From Datnioides undecimradiatus (taxonomy: Eukaryota; Chordata; Actinopteri; Lobotiformes; Datnioididae): 64,000 bases of DNA. The stretch's first letter is position 1, and the number at the start of each line of letters is the position of its first letter. Under the pieces are notes generated by a model. That model did no database searches and was not told the DNA's origin. It saw only the letters and a list, made by a program, of their open reading frames with translations. Of this stretch, positions 26,812-39,399 are shown one piece after another. The translations under genes and the position numbers were made by a program. The stretch covers positions 798,721 through 862,720 of the forward strand of contig WARS01000013.1 in the NCBI GenBank assembly GCA_008933995.1. The letters run 5' to 3'.

Positions 26812-26960
26812 AGGGCTGTAGCTAATGATCATATCCATCTTCATATTCTGTGTTTCATCAGAACATTAATCCAAACCCAAACAGATGACACTCACAATAA
26901 TGTGTTAATCTAGGAAAGCAGTGAATCTTCATATTTGAATGGCTGAAATAAAATACGACT
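26812..26960. repeat. Fragment resembling the AGGGCTG(C/T)A(A/G)CTAATGAT teleost repeat
   Basis: AGGGCTGTAGCTAATGATCA at its left end and an AT-rich body match the general look of a widespread fish repeat known from memory. It is diverged; boundaries are approximate. Confidence 0.35.
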
Positions 26961-27198
26961 CAACTCCACTCAGCTATCAAAACAGACACTAACTTTTTGT
27001 CTACAAATTGATTATAATACTGAGGCAAACTAACGGACATCCTGATCCTGATAGTGTCAGAAGGACCTGGTGCAGAGATGCATTAGTCATTCACAGAAAC
27101 ACACTTTGAATGCATTTACTGAGCAGACAGCAATAAATTAATGAATTCATTTAGGCTTTTATTACTATTATTAGTAGTAGTAGTAGCATTTGTATTAT

Positions 27199-27199
27199 C

Positions 27200-27239
<40 letters not shown>

Positions 27240-27256
27240 TTAATAATAATAATAAT
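27199..27256. repeat. (ATA)n / (TAA)n microsatellite
   Basis: Nearly perfect trinucleotide tract of about 19 units with one break. It yields poly-Leu in the opposite strand translation, which is not a real protein. It lies in the first intron of the receptor gene. Confidence 0.95.
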
Positions 27257-27892
27257 TTGTCTGTGAGGTGAAATAGGCACTTCTCCAGATCTATAAACTG
27301 CTGCATTAAGGGAATTACACGTGATTTGCTCCGAATTACATCATTTTTGCAGCCTTTTCTGCTGGTCACGGATAATACAGAAACAATTAATTTGGAGGGG
27401 GGGCAAAACAAATTATTTTCACATTAACATGGCACATTCCCCCCGTGGGTTGAGGAGCCTCTGTTGCCACACTAATACGCTTCAAATCACTCTCATCAGC
27501 TGGTGAATGTGCAGGATAATTGGCATTACACACGCCGCACTAATAAATGCTAATGGCTTCTTCTAGAAGGTTAATTATGTTGCCACATCTCTTGCATCTC
27601 TTGGAAAATCCAAGGTTATATGCACTGCATTCGTGGAATTATCCTTAATACAGTTCAGCATAATGTTCCTATGATATGTGTGGGGACTAATTATCCCGCC
27701 AGTGATCTAACACTAAATGGCATTTCGCTCTCTGATACCTTTATAAGATTTGCACTTAGAAGCATCAGCCAAAAATCAACTAAACACGTCGAAACAAATG
27801 TGATATTTAGAATGTTATAAACTTGTTGACAAATTGGTAGCCTCGAACTTTAATTGTAAACACTGACAATAGTCAATAGAAATAAAGCTCAC

Positions 27893-28190
27893 CTTGACGC
27901 TGCTGATCCGCAAGCCGCTTCTCGCAACGCGCTCCCCTTGAGCTCATGGTTGGAAATGAGCAAACAGGCGGCGCGAAAAGAACTGCGAATGCAAAAGTTG
28001 TTGGAGGCGCTTCCGCTGGCTGCGGAGAGAGAGGAGACAGACGGAGGGTCCGCAGAGGAGGACGGGAACTGCGCTCCAGCCGCGTCCCCCTTCAGAGACT
28101 AGACTGGTGGGTTGTAAAGAAGAGGCGCGCGCGAGAGAGAACGGGAGGCGCGGGGGGCAGAGATCACGCTTACTTTATTCAGCCTCTATG
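27893..28190 (-). promoter_or_regulatory. GC-rich first noncoding exon and promoter region of the neuromedin receptor gene
   Basis: The - strand has a GTGAGC donor just after 27893, preceded by about 280 bp of CpG-rich sequence that contrasts sharply with the AT-rich surroundings. This would splice to the acceptor ahead of 26543. The transcription start is not resolvable; a TATA box is not evident. An upstream ORF starts at 27947 in a good context (ACCATGA) and runs through the splice join to a TGA early in the next exon. Confidence 0.5.
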
Positions 28191-28199
28191 ATTTGGGAA

Positions 28200-31100
28200 A
28201 AAAAACAATAAAATGCCAAACGTAATTAATAATGAAAGCGCGGCAGTTAATTAAACTCTAATTACATTTGTCAGCAGGAATAGTTTTGGAATAGAGATGC
28301 TTTTGTGTACTGCAGACATTAGGGACTGTGCAAAAATTGTTAGGGGTGGGTGGGAGAGAAAAGGTGAGAGAGTTATGTAATTTCAATATTTACATGTACC
28401 AGAATAAAATTTAGTTGTATTCAATTTGGGAAAAAGTACTGCAGGTCCCCCTCATGCATGGTGACTTTTGTTGGCCTGCTCAAAAGCAGGCTGTGCTTAC
28501 GACTGTTTGTCTGGGGTGGGAGGGGATTGCCGTGTTGTCCATAGTCAGGGGAAATTAAAGAGATGCAACATCACTTCCTACCCATGTCGTCTTCTCTCCT
28601 TAATCCTGTAAGTGCTGATTGAGTGGTTAAGATGTTTGACCGTGCCGTTTATGTTGTGCTTTATGGCGATTGATCGATTGTGTTCATGTTTATGACTCAC
28701 AGCAACCTATAGGAGGAGGAGAGAAGACACGCACGTCATCTGACTCACATCATGCATAGCTGATGGATTCTTGTAACCAACAGACACTGAGGAAACCAGT
28801 AAGGACCTGCCCATCACCTTAGAAACGCAGCAGTGTTCATCCAGTTGATAGCGTGCACAGAGCACTCATGCACAACTGCTAACATTTTGGCTAAATGCTG
28901 CGTCTCTGCACGACCCGCAAATTCATTCTGTGTGTCGATAGTCATGAACATTGTTAGACATTACAACAGTAAAGTTAGCTCTGCACAAGTTATTTCCTCG
29001 TGTATTTGCTTTCAAATAGTAGAGTAAAGGACATTTATTGGTCAGTGACCACATACAGCCTCTCCAGTGAACACACATCCCATGAAGCTGGATTTGTAGC
29101 GTGAAGAGGTCATTTTTAAACTTTATCTCAGTCCTACATTTCATTTGTAACAGTCAAGGACAAACGCTATTACAAAATTCCTTTAGGACATTTATTGTCT
29201 TTAATCTTTTATTTATATGCTCCACTGCTTTCGTGAGCCTGAGACTTTTGGTAAACCCATTTCAAACACTAAAACAAGCAGTCAGCATGAGTAAAGGTAT
29301 GTTTTCACAAGAGATTTGGAGAATATCAAAAACTGGGCTTCAGCTCTCCACCTTCAGGGACAAATGGTCTCTTTACACCGTGCTCTTCGAAAAATGAATG
29401 TTTAATTGCACTGAGAGCAGAGGTTTTTCTGTAAATTACAATATAAAGCACAAGGGAATCATGCAGTCACCTCTAAAAGGTGAATTATCGTATGGAGAAA
29501 ATGCCCTCAGACCCCAGAGGTTAACAGATCTCTTTCCTATGTCCTTCCAGTATAAGTGATGGGGGACATAATCCACAGTCTCTGTCTCTGCAGGAACATC
29601 TTAATGTTTATTGGAAGAGCATGACTTTAAGGTTTTCACTGTCTGTTGTAGCTAAATTAATTAAATGTGTCCCTATAAATGGAAAAAATGATTTTAGTCC
29701 ATTTCCTCCATCACGTACAACAGGGACACATCTCCTAATGCCCAGTATGAACAGTGTGGGGCCGATTACAGTGACAAATAACAGCCTCACTGTCCACTTT
29801 CACTCTTGATTTGAAAAATGTGAAATACTACGAACTTATAATTTAAAATGTGCACAGACCAGACTAACTCCATTAAGTCTGAAGCCTCCATGGCCTCCAC
29901 AGACTTGGGCCTTCGGGGGTTTTGCCTGCTTCGCCTGCTGATGACGCAGCTCCACGCCTGCATGTCGGTACAGGGAAATTGAGCCAAAATATCTAAAGCG
30001 CTGTTTTAGTGGCATCATATTGAAGAAGGGACACCTTTGCACATCTGGTCTAAATAATTAAAAGCCAAAGCCTAAATATAGATCACCCAGAATATTTTAT
30101 GAAGGCTGCTCCAACGAACTTTATTTCAAAATACTTCAGCACAGACTCTGAGGTATGTGTCCGCTGAGTAATTCACTGGTATTACAGTGGCATGCAGACA
30201 TTTAAATGTATGAAAAGAAAAGGCTCCTGCTAGTAAAATCAAGTTTCATAATACACTTCCTACAGCTGCATTTGAATATCAACCCTGTCTTATCAGAATT
30301 TCAAACGAGCGCAGCCTCCATTCGGTGCAGTCTCAGTCATTTAATGGGAGCTGCAAAACGCTGGATGCCTTTTAGCATCTAGTTTGCAAAGTCATTAGCC
30401 AAGAAGTCTTATCTGTAATGTAGCTGCAATTAAACCAAACAAACCATGATTAAAGCTGGTACTCGTTATGTTTTATAATCAATCAGTTCTTCATAAACCA
30501 ATCAGTGTTGTGGAGTTTTCTGACTGAGACTCTGTATGGCGATCAGAAAAGGCGATCAAGTTGTCACGGCTGATGTCGCTGAAGTCCTTCCTGAATGGAG
30601 TCACACAGGGAGTGACAGATTGCACAGCACGTTGTCACCATGCATCGGGATTACCTCACAGACTAATTATCTGTATCTCTGTGAGCTGCCGGGCATAGTT
30701 GTTGCTTATGTAGCTCGATTTAAGTTACCACCCTGCATTAGATGCTGGCTAACCTAAACCTAAATGAACATATTAGTTTCTGCAATCTGCATATGAATAA
30801 CTGAATTTAGACTTTCAAGTCGCGTGCAGCTGAAACGTCAGGACGAGCAGTCGGGCCCAATTATAATGCCTAAGAAGTGTCAGGCTGTGGTGGATTGTTC
30901 ATTTTAACACGTGTTCACAAGTTAACACACATTACTTAACTTGCATAGCTATTCATTTTCACCCTGACCACCTTTTCTTAAACCTGAAAGAACAAACCGT
31001 CTCACGAAGTTAAAGCTAAACCGCAGATGAAGAGGCGGAGGTGATGCAGCCTGTGATGCAGCACTTTTACTGCAACGACTCAGAAAAGGCAAGTAAGCGT

Positions 31101-31990
31101 GCGCGCAGCAAAAAACAAAACATCGTGTCCAGGAGCTGCGGAGCTGATCTCAATCCTCCCTTCTGGGAAATTCACACCACCCTGTGATGCTCCTGTGGAA
31201 CTATATGTGCTCTACACTAATCTGCAGCTACTCCCTGCTGGCTGCGGTGACATTTTCTGCAGACCACAGAAATGTTTGATTGTACCTGCTTTCTGGAGAA
31301 CATTTTTAATAGAGGTTCAATTTGCAGCTTTACTTTACCGAGCAAAACAAACGGTGCACTTTACCAGTCATCCTCGTCTTTTGTCCCTTTCTGTAATTAT
31401 GCTGAGAAAAATGGCAATGGATTTACCTGTTACAGCGTATTTAAAATGACATTAGGGAAGCAATAATCATATATGCCACCCTCTGATTCACTGACGTGAA
31501 AGCACAGGTTAAATACACAAACACCATCGATTCAGAAACATCCATTCATTCATAACACTTTCCAAGAATCTTGAGTAGAGTTTGAGTTTGCACTAGTCTG
31601 CTCTGTCAACATGTTGGTGGCCAAATTAGTGTAAATCGACTAAGTGCTGCATTTCTGTGTGGTTAGTTATTCAGGCTGCATCGCTATTCTGCTAAGAGCG
31701 AGTGACCCACTTACTTCAACTCCATTCTCTCCTCAAAGACAATTACTTTTTTAAGTGATACGCAGGAAGTTGTGATTCTTATTAGCATTCTGTGCTGGTA
31801 TGGTTCTCACCATATTGCGGGATGAATATATAACAGCTTTCTTGTCCACAGTCTGTTTTCCACTGTAGTGCACACAATAAAAGCGCTCCTCTACACCCCG
31901 CCGGTTCTTTTTATTTATCAGTTTAGTCATTGTCATAAACCTCCCTGGAAGATTTGTCTTATTATTTATTTATTGTGGCTCTAAATTGTT
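28200..31990. other. Gene-free stretch
   Basis: No gene, RNA or clear mobile element recognised. Sequence is AT-rich with no extended simple repeat. Regulatory elements could be present but cannot be told from sequence alone. Confidence 0.4.
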
Positions 31991-32104
31991 TATGTCTCAT
32001 TTTAATTTGCATAAATTAATCACAAGTAGAAGGACTTGTGATAGGGGATGTGAGGTGGGTTGTATGAGGTACTTCTGTTCAGAACAAACATTGCACTATA
32101 CTAT

Positions 32105-32340
32105 GCTGCTGCCTCTCTTTCCTCCCAGCCGGTCAAGGCAGATCTGCCCAAGGTTTCTGCCTGTTAATGGAGGTTTTTCTTTGCCGCTGTCGCCAAGCGC
32201 TTGCTTGCGGTGGGAACTGTTGGGTGTAATTAATAGTAATGAGTGTGGTCTAGGCCTGCTCTGTTTGTAAAATGCCCTGAGATAACCTTGGTTGTAATTT
32301 GGTGCTATACAAATAAAATTGAACTGAAATGAACTGAATT
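32105..32340 (+). mobile_element. 3' end of a non-LTR-type retroelement (teleost LINE/SINE tail)
   Basis: Contains the blocks TTGCCGCTGTCGCCAAGCGC, GTGTGGTCTAGGCCTGCTCT, AAAATGCCCTGAGATAACCT and GGTGCTATACAAATAAAATT, ending in repeated GAACTGAA units. This order is that of a repeat tail found across teleost genomes. Truncated at the 5' side; no coding capacity. Confidence 0.7.
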
Positions 32341-32394
32341 CATCTAGGCAGCTGTGGACGTGCAACTCCCCCTGTTCTGCAAAATAAAATGATT

Positions 32395-32880
32395 TTTGTC
32401 AGTGATGTTTGGTGGCAGAGAGAGTGGCCCTTTGGTAGGAGCTGCCTAAAAGCACGACACAGCATTGAAAGTATTCCAAACATAGCGCACACTAGACACT
32501 CCTATTGATTTTTTTAGGTGGATATAATACATTTTACTTCCAACTCCTTCCACAGCGGTACATTGCTTAGCTTTGTATAGTGACTGTCGCAGCAGAACAG
32601 CAAATGACTGTTTTTGTCCAAGGGGTCTGGTGGAGCTGTAGCATTTCCCACAGGAAATGGCTTTCTGGTAACTATTAAAGTATTCTAAATATAGTTACAC
32701 ACCACATTTAAACTGGTACTGATCTTTTTAGGTGTCAAAAAATCATTTTTTTCTGGTGACCCCATCCACAGCAGTGCATTGCTTTGCTTCCTATATCAGT
32801 ATTCCTGCCTCTTCTCCAAACTAGGTTTGTGCCAACTGCCCTCTACTGACTATAGATAAGACCCTTCCACTTAAAAAAAT
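32395..32880. repeat. Diverged direct repeat of about 220 bp
   Basis: Two successive blocks share ordered motifs: TTTTTGTC followed by TCTGGTGG or TTTGGTGG, then AAAGTATTC(C/T)AAA(C/T)ATAG, then an ACTG/CCT-ATTGATTTTTTTAGGTG-type motif, then CACAGC(G/A)GT(A/G)CATTGCTT. A similar block lies at about 41597-41800. Non-coding and old. Confidence 0.5.
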
Positions 32881-34061
32881 CCTAAACAATCCCTTTAATG
32901 CAGAGGAGACATTTTGCAATACTGAATTTCTGCCATATTTGGTATAATCTGTAAAATCAAATATTGGATCTGGAAGAGGCAGCACAGCCTCTTACTGTAT
33001 TTGGAAGATGCTCTTCTTCAATCTTACTCAAACGTCATGATGAAGTCGTGCACCCTGGCAGCTCACCAGCACCAGCAGAGTGCACAATGGCCAGGATTTG
33101 TTCCTGGCCCAGCGCGACTTTGCTGCACGTCATCCCATTTCTCTGTCTTCAGCTGAAACAAACCAGCAACCTGATGCAATTTACTGAGATACCCTACAGT
33201 AACTGAGCTACGTGTTCTTTTTAGACAGTCTGAAGTGGAGCCTGTAGCTCAGTTCTGTGCTTGCATGGTGCATATTTTTAAATTAATTTGTGTTTATCAA
33301 ATTACCACTTAGCAAACCTGGTGCTAGGGATGTTCTGCATAAAAACATGTAGAAAAAAAGAACAAAGAGAGGAAAACAGGAGGTCAAATGAGAACCAGCA
33401 GCCAATAAATCCATTAATGGCAACTATTTTTACAACCTATCTGGGAGCTAATCCCACAGAAAGAGGCATTTATTTGTCTTTAGTGCAACATGAAGTACAA
33501 AAAACTGGAATAGAGCAAGTAACTAACAAGATCCAGCTGGGTTGTATATAAGCAATTGCATCTTGAATAAATGTTCAGTGCAACCTTGAAACATCTCACA
33601 ATATGAACACTCAACATATGAAGCCAAGGCATTCCTAGCCTTTGATGAAGCACTGCTGAATCGCTGCTATTATTATATATGACTGAATGGTGCGAGGAGC
33701 GTTTCTAAAGCAAACAGCCGCACCAAAAAGAAAAACATCTATCCACATCTGTTCAATACAGCATTTACTTATTTTTCACTGCCGTGTAATAGAGTCGGCG
33801 TGTCGGCTGATCTCAAAGCTAAAGTTAAAGACACATATTTGGCCTTGACACCTGAGGTCGCCAACAGAGGGCATAGTAAGTTCAGGTTGTGACACCGACT
33901 GTGCACACACCTCCAGAGTGAAGACAGAGTAATGTGTGTGTGTGGGGGGGTGTATCTGTGTGTTATATGTTGTTAATAACTAGATTCTGGCTAGATAGTT
34001 GTAGCATCCTACAATTATTCATTACACAGAATTCTATATATAAAGCAGTGGTCAACAAATT

Positions 34062-34792
34062 ATATATATGTGGCCAAAAGTATATGGACATATGGTGAAG
34101 GGCTGTCTTTGGTGGTTGGGCGAAAGGCTGCACTCAATGCATTCATGATTTCATATTAACAAGGGAAAGTGGCTGAAGGTAGGTGTTGGACTTGCTCTCA
34201 CCACCTGACTCTGCAGCTGCAGAGGAATTTGTCAGGAGCTGGTGAAGAGCTAAACAGAGATTAAAGAGCAGAATGAATAGGAATTCAATTCATTCATTGG
34301 ACTCCAAATGAATGCTAATGTTGGAGTATGTTGCTTATCTAAGTAGGCAATAGTTTGGTAGGGTGGTTGTTCTGCCAAAAGAGTGGTCAAAAATGGGATG
34401 AGCAGCATTAATACAACAACATACAACGTGCAGTTTTGTTGGTTAATGGTGCAATCAACAGTTAACACAATTCCCATTCCTGTTTCAACACGTTAATGTC
34501 CCTCAGCACATAAAACAAGAACGAAATGGCTTTTCCAGTTTGGTCTGAGGGAAGTTGTTTGGCTTCAAAGCCATCCAATACCTCTGGGATGAATGAAACA
34601 TCGATTGCAAGCCAGGCCTTATCACCCAACCTCATTTATTCTCATGCGGCTGAATGGGAGCAAATCCCTGCAGCCACGTTCCAAAGTCTTCCCAGAAGAG
34701 TGGCAACTTTCGCAGCAGCTAATGAATGCCCGTGCTTTTGGAACGAGATCTGCAGTGTTTGGGAATTTGCATACTTTTGGCCATGCAGTGGG
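34062..34792. mobile_element. Tc1-like transposon relic
   Basis: Left end ATATATGTGGCCAAAAGTAT and right end GCATACTTTTGGCCATGCAG are inverted repeats of the GGCCAAAAGTAT type seen at the ends of fish Tc1-like elements. The right half keeps blocks such as GTCTTCCCAGAAGAGTGGCA and CGTGCTTTTGGAACGAGATC that match the 3' part of such elements. At about 730 bp it is shortened and has no intact transposase. Confidence 0.65.
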
Positions 34793-34928
34793 CATAGACT
34801 GCCCAGTATTGATGCTACCGAGCATCAACAAGTAATATCTAAGGTGCTAATGGAGGAAATGTGGCCTACATTTATTGCAGCAGGATGATGCAGTTGGTGC
34901 CATAAAGTGTGATTTGTTTTGCATAAGA

Positions 34929-36500
34929 CAGGGGTGTCCAAACTTTTTTCAAAGAGGGCCAGATTTGATGAGGTGATAGCAAATGTTTGAATCTCTCGGA
35001 ACCTGTCTTTATCCAGCTGGCAGTAAAAGTTCACAAGAGAGAGCTGTTGGTGTCGACTGCGCAACTTGGTGTCACACTGCAGCTCAATGACCTCCAGCTG
35101 CAGGTGGTCCGGAGCATCATCAGGGTCCGCGGAGAAAGGAGAGGAAAAAAGCGTGATCTCCTGTTCAATAGCTGAAAAATCCCAAAAGCGCTGTTGAAAC
35201 TCCTCAGCCAGAGATGAGATGTCTGCTGCATACCTTCTCATTTGTGCGATAATGTTGTTTTGTGGAAAACTGGTAATGATTTCCTGCAGTGCTGGGAAAT
35301 GTGTGGTATTGGGCTGCGTTTGCGACAGATGCCTTTGGAAAAGTTGCAGCTTGGTTCCAAATGTGATATGAGAATACAGCTGGTTTATCACTGCATTTTG
35401 CCCCTGAAGGCTTGTGTTTAGCACGTTCAGATGCCAAATCAGCCAGCCAAACAGGATCAGAGAGTTCTGGCATAGGATGTCCCTTTTTTTTCAAGAATTG
35501 TCCGATTTCCTCCCTAAGAGAGTAGAAGCGACTGAGCCATCTTACGTCATTGTGATACTGTATACAACGTCTCCGTATTCAGCCTGGACATCAAGCAGAA
35601 ACTGTTGAAACTGTCGGTGGCACAGGGCTTTGGAGCGAATATAATTAATAGCCTTTATCCACGGTTTCATAACATCATCAAATTTTAGATGTTTGGCGCA
35701 GAGAACTTGTTGGTGAATAATACAATGGAGTTTTATAGCTTTACCTCCTTCTTCACTGACCTTGTTACAGATTAAGGTTAATAATCCACTTCGGTTGCAA
35801 GCCATGGCAGGTGCGCCATCTGTAATAATTCCAGTGACTTTATTCCACTGTAGTTTCATGTCATCTACGGCAGAACAAACAGAAACAAATAAATCCGTTC
35901 CTCTTGTTTGGTCCTTAAGGCTCTGGAGGTCAAGTAGCTCTTCAGTCACGTTCATTTCATCGTCCGCCCCTCTCAAAAAAATCAATAACTGAGCAGTGTC
36001 AGATGCATCCGTGCTTTCGCCGCAGGCTAAAGAAAAAAAGTCTAACTCCACTCCTCTGGCCCCCAACTGTCTCTTTATATCAGATGAAATGTCTTTTGTC
36101 AATTCTTCGCGCCACAGTGTTACGAGCCAGGCAGACTTTAGCAAGCTCTTGCTTCTTCTCAGGACAGATTTTCTCCACCATTGTCAATACACACTCTTTG
36201 ATAAATTCACCCTCGGTAAAAGGTTTGCAACGCTTAGCATTCAGCATTGCCACCTTTTCCTTCTCTTAGTTACAGTCGCCATTTCTGAAATTGGCCGAAA
36301 GGGGTCACACAGCCAGAGTGCGGCCACAATACTGCTGCCATCTTCTGGTGAAATAGCCTTTTTGTAAGCGTGTACTTTATACTTTGGTCAACAGTGCTGG
36401 CGGGTCACATAATTATAAATTTAATGACAGAGGCTGGGAGCTGGATGAAATTTGACCACGGGCCGCAATTGGCCCCCGGGCCGGACTTTGGACATGCCTG
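34929..36500. mobile_element. hAT-family DNA transposon (Charlie-like), 1572 bp, decayed
   Basis: Starts CAGGGGTGTCCAAAC and ends GTCCAAAGTCC-complement then GGACATGCCTG, giving imperfect terminal inverted repeats. Directly outside both ends is a perfect 8-bp duplication GCATAAGA (34921-34928 and 36501-36508), the hallmark length for hAT insertion. It carries a broken transposase gene on the - strand. Confidence 0.92.
34975..36290 (-). pseudogene. hAT transposase relic related to the transposase-derived part of GTF2IRD2-type proteins
   Basis: On the - strand, frames at 35542-36144 and 34975-35494 encode transposase-like sequence. The first includes DGAPAMACNRSGLL and a His/Cys-containing CIIHQQVLCAKHL; the second includes the [12 protein letters not shown] block and [16 protein letters not shown] near the C-terminal dimerisation region. 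Frame changes occur near 35550 and near 35435, and further breaks lie in the N-terminal part near 36080-36290. It is therefore non-functional. Its closest relatives by memory are hAT (Charlie8-like) transposases domesticated in GTF2IRD2. Confidence 0.85.
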
Positions 36501-37198
36501 GCATAAGACATCTGGTGTGTGTTTAACCTACAGTAGACCATTATAGAGGCTAAGAGGCCACTGTTCTTCACATTGGGCTGTGCCTAAAAGTACAACATGT
36601 GACAAAGTGCAGGGGAGTTTGAACTTAAAGTTTAGCTCAAGAAGGTGTGATGAGTGTAAAAGACCTTAGTTGACATGATGCTCCGAAGAGAGAGCAATGC
36701 TACTCACCCCGCATAGTCTTTTACTGGCAGTTCCTCTTTGTCATAGGAACACATTTGGCCTTTCACTACGCTACTGTTTTCACAGGTGGCCTTGAAAAGG
36801 TTCTGAAACACCAGAGACATAAATCAAAAGGGCTGTGCTCTTTGCTTTAAGGTGATGATTTACAGAAAAACAATCAGGACTGTCTGAAAATAAAGTGAGC
36901 TGTGCATACACAGATGACCATGATACACACCTGACATAAAGCATGGAATTTTTTTCTTCCCCCAATAAAACCCTGCCAGTGATTTTATCATATGAGAATG
37001 GGACGCAGTTTATGCAGAGCGATGCAGCCAACAGTTTCACACAATATTTCGGCCTTGACATAAATTGACTAAACAGCTTTAGTGTCACTTTAGCTTTTTG
37101 AAGGCCAACAGTCGCAAATAAACTTGTGTCTGTGCGGCTGTTATTTCACTGTGTATGGTCGGTAACCAGGGGAACGCATGACATGCTGCAGAAGATTA

Positions 37199-37745
37199 TT
37201 TTATCCTTTATTTGTCCAACAAGAGGAAAATTCCATTTATAGCAGAATAACAATATAAACAAAGGTAAACAGTTTGGACAGTATTTAAACAATTTATACA
37301 GATAGTAGGAGGTAGAGAAGTTTTTTGCACTTGAGAGTTTAAATTACACATGACTGATACAGTCAGTTGAAATTTGTGCAGCCTGTCAGTCCAGTGAGTC
37401 CAGAGAGTGCAGTCTTCTAGGAGCATTGCTGGTTGTGGAGCCTCACAGCAGCAGGGAGGAAACACCTACGGGTCTGTCACTGTCAGTGCTGTCAGGGTGT
37501 CCTGCATGGGTTGGTTGGGATGATAGCTTAGCCATCATCCTCCTCTCTCCACCACCTGCACTGAGCCAAGGGGGCATCCCAGGACAGAGCTGGCCTTCTT
37601 TATCAGTTTGTCCAGTCTGCTGCTGCCCCAGCAGACCACCACAGAATCAATGAAGGTCCTCAGGAGTGGCCCCTGCTCTCCAAAAGACCTGAGTCTCCTC
37701 AGCCGGTGGAGTCTGTCTGTTGTTAGGCCAGAAATCCCACATAAA
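37199..37745 (-). mobile_element. LINE 3' end fragment (end of ORF2 plus 3' UTR)
   Basis: The - strand encodes LRRLRSFGEQGPLLRTFIDS and then CWGSS, RLDKLIKKASSVLGCPL, a segment typical of the C-terminal end of fish LINE reverse-transcriptase ORFs. It is followed by RRSFLP-like remnants and an end in TTGGACAAATAAAGGAT, typical of such 3' tails. A short deletion lies between VVV and CWGSS compared with the usual form. Truncated at the 5' side. Confidence 0.75.
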
Positions 37746-38198
37746 CAGATTTTTATAGGTTGACACAATAACCATCATACAATAAACATGATTCACTTAA
37801 CCTAGATTTAATATGGTTTGAACTGCCAAAAATCGACTCCAGATCACTTACGCAATAGAAGTCTTCATGATTGATAAGGTTAGTTTTCAATCATACAGAG
37901 CAGTCAGTATATTGACATATAACCACTCCTATCGTGCAGTAAACTCATTTAAATAATAGCTTGTAAATCACTTCCAAATACAAACTTACAACAAGTGACA
38001 GAACGGTATTGTAGATGCCTCTGCAAATGTATTTATTCATACTGATCAGACCACAGCATGCAGCCTGATATTCATCTAATTGCTGTGTTTGAAGACATTA
38101 GATTACAGTTTTTGTTAAGTCAGACAAATGTCACATCATTACAGCTAAATGAAAGTATTTGATAAGAACAGTTTAGAATGGATAATGACTCCAAAGGC

Positions 38199-38236
38199 TT
38201 TTGTCAAGTTTTTTTGTCAAGCTTTTTGTCAAGTAA
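38199..38236. repeat. Short tandem repeat TTTTTGTCAAG
   Basis: Three successive TTTTGTCAAG-type units of about 11-15 bp. Too small to infer a function. Confidence 0.6.
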
Positions 38237-38814
38237 TCGCTCTTCGATTGGCTTTTTATCTTTTTGTTTATATCATAAATGTGTTGTTATATCGCTTACT
38301 GCATGCAACACAAACAGAGATCAAGATACTGATGAAGATTATATGATCATATCTGTGAGCCACATTAGTTTACCTTTAGAGCTAAAAACCTCTACCTCCA
38401 TGCCGACCTTCTTCTTCTCCTTCCAAAAGTAAAATAGTGACGGCGACTTTTCGAGTCTCTCTCACATAAAGTTACCAAGAATAAATCTTCCCACGCAGTA
38501 TCGAGCCGTGCTAGCAGCTTTGTGAGGCTGCACATGCTAACGTTTAGCAGGATGAGGGCCAGCGCAAGCCGTGCTCTTGCTAGTTTTAGACCAGTGTAGC
38601 TTGCAGTTGGTCAGCAATTTTCACACTCGTCACCCACGTTGTGTAGGTAGTGTAGGTAATGTGTTTGGGTCCAACTGTGCACCCATGGCCATACATTGGT
38701 CTTATTTTAATGTCAACTTATGAATTAATAGACTAAACTGGACTTTGTGCCTTACTCTCTGCTCTGATTATGAGCTGTTCAACAAGCAAAAGCTACTGAT
38801 TGTTTCCATAATGT

Positions 38815-39085
38815 GTATGTACACCATCTTAGTTCAGAGTGTTATAATGCTAACATTATCTATCTTACACTTAAATCAAAGGACAGCTGACGTTGATGGA
38901 AATGTCATTGGTTTCGCAGGTTTTTGTTCATCAATATGGAACAAATTAAAATTCTGACCTGATCTGAGGCCAAGTTAAGTCTTCATCAAGGCTATTACAG
39001 TTCATCTTGTAGGGAACGTGGATGTGTGCAACAAATGTCATGGCAATGGTTAAAGATATATTCCAGCCTGAACCAAAGTGGTAGA
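38815..39085. repeat. Dispersed repeat, copy 3
   Basis: Keeps ACACCATCTTAGTTCAGAGT, ATAATGCTAACATTATCTA, GGAAATGTCATTGGTTTCGC, TTCTGACCTGATCTGAGG, CAAATGTCATGGCAATGGTT and CTGAACCAAAGTGGTAGACT in order. This is the longest and most complete tail of the three copies in the window. Confidence 0.65.
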
Positions 39086-39399
39086 CTGACATTGCTATCT
39101 ATAGAGACAAAGACAACACAGATCAGAAAGGCCAATATAGTTTTTTCCATATCTTTTCAATTTCATTTCTTTGGCAGACACTTTGGGAGACATTTGGGGT
39201 TCACTGTCATGCTCAAGGGCACTCTGATGGACAGCAGGAGCTCAGGGAGCCAAGCTTCCAATTTATACCTAAACCCACGGAGCTTCAGCCCCGTCTCTTT
39301 AAGGCCAGGACCAGAATCTGATTATTATTTAATCATCAGTCATTTCAGATCTCTCCAATTCTGCTCAAATACCAATTAATCAGGCAACATTTCACCCAC

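Noticed and set aside
35542-36144. A functional host GTF2IRD2-like gene on the - strand
   Set aside because: The coding part lies wholly inside a transposon with terminal repeats and target duplication, and it has several frameshifts.
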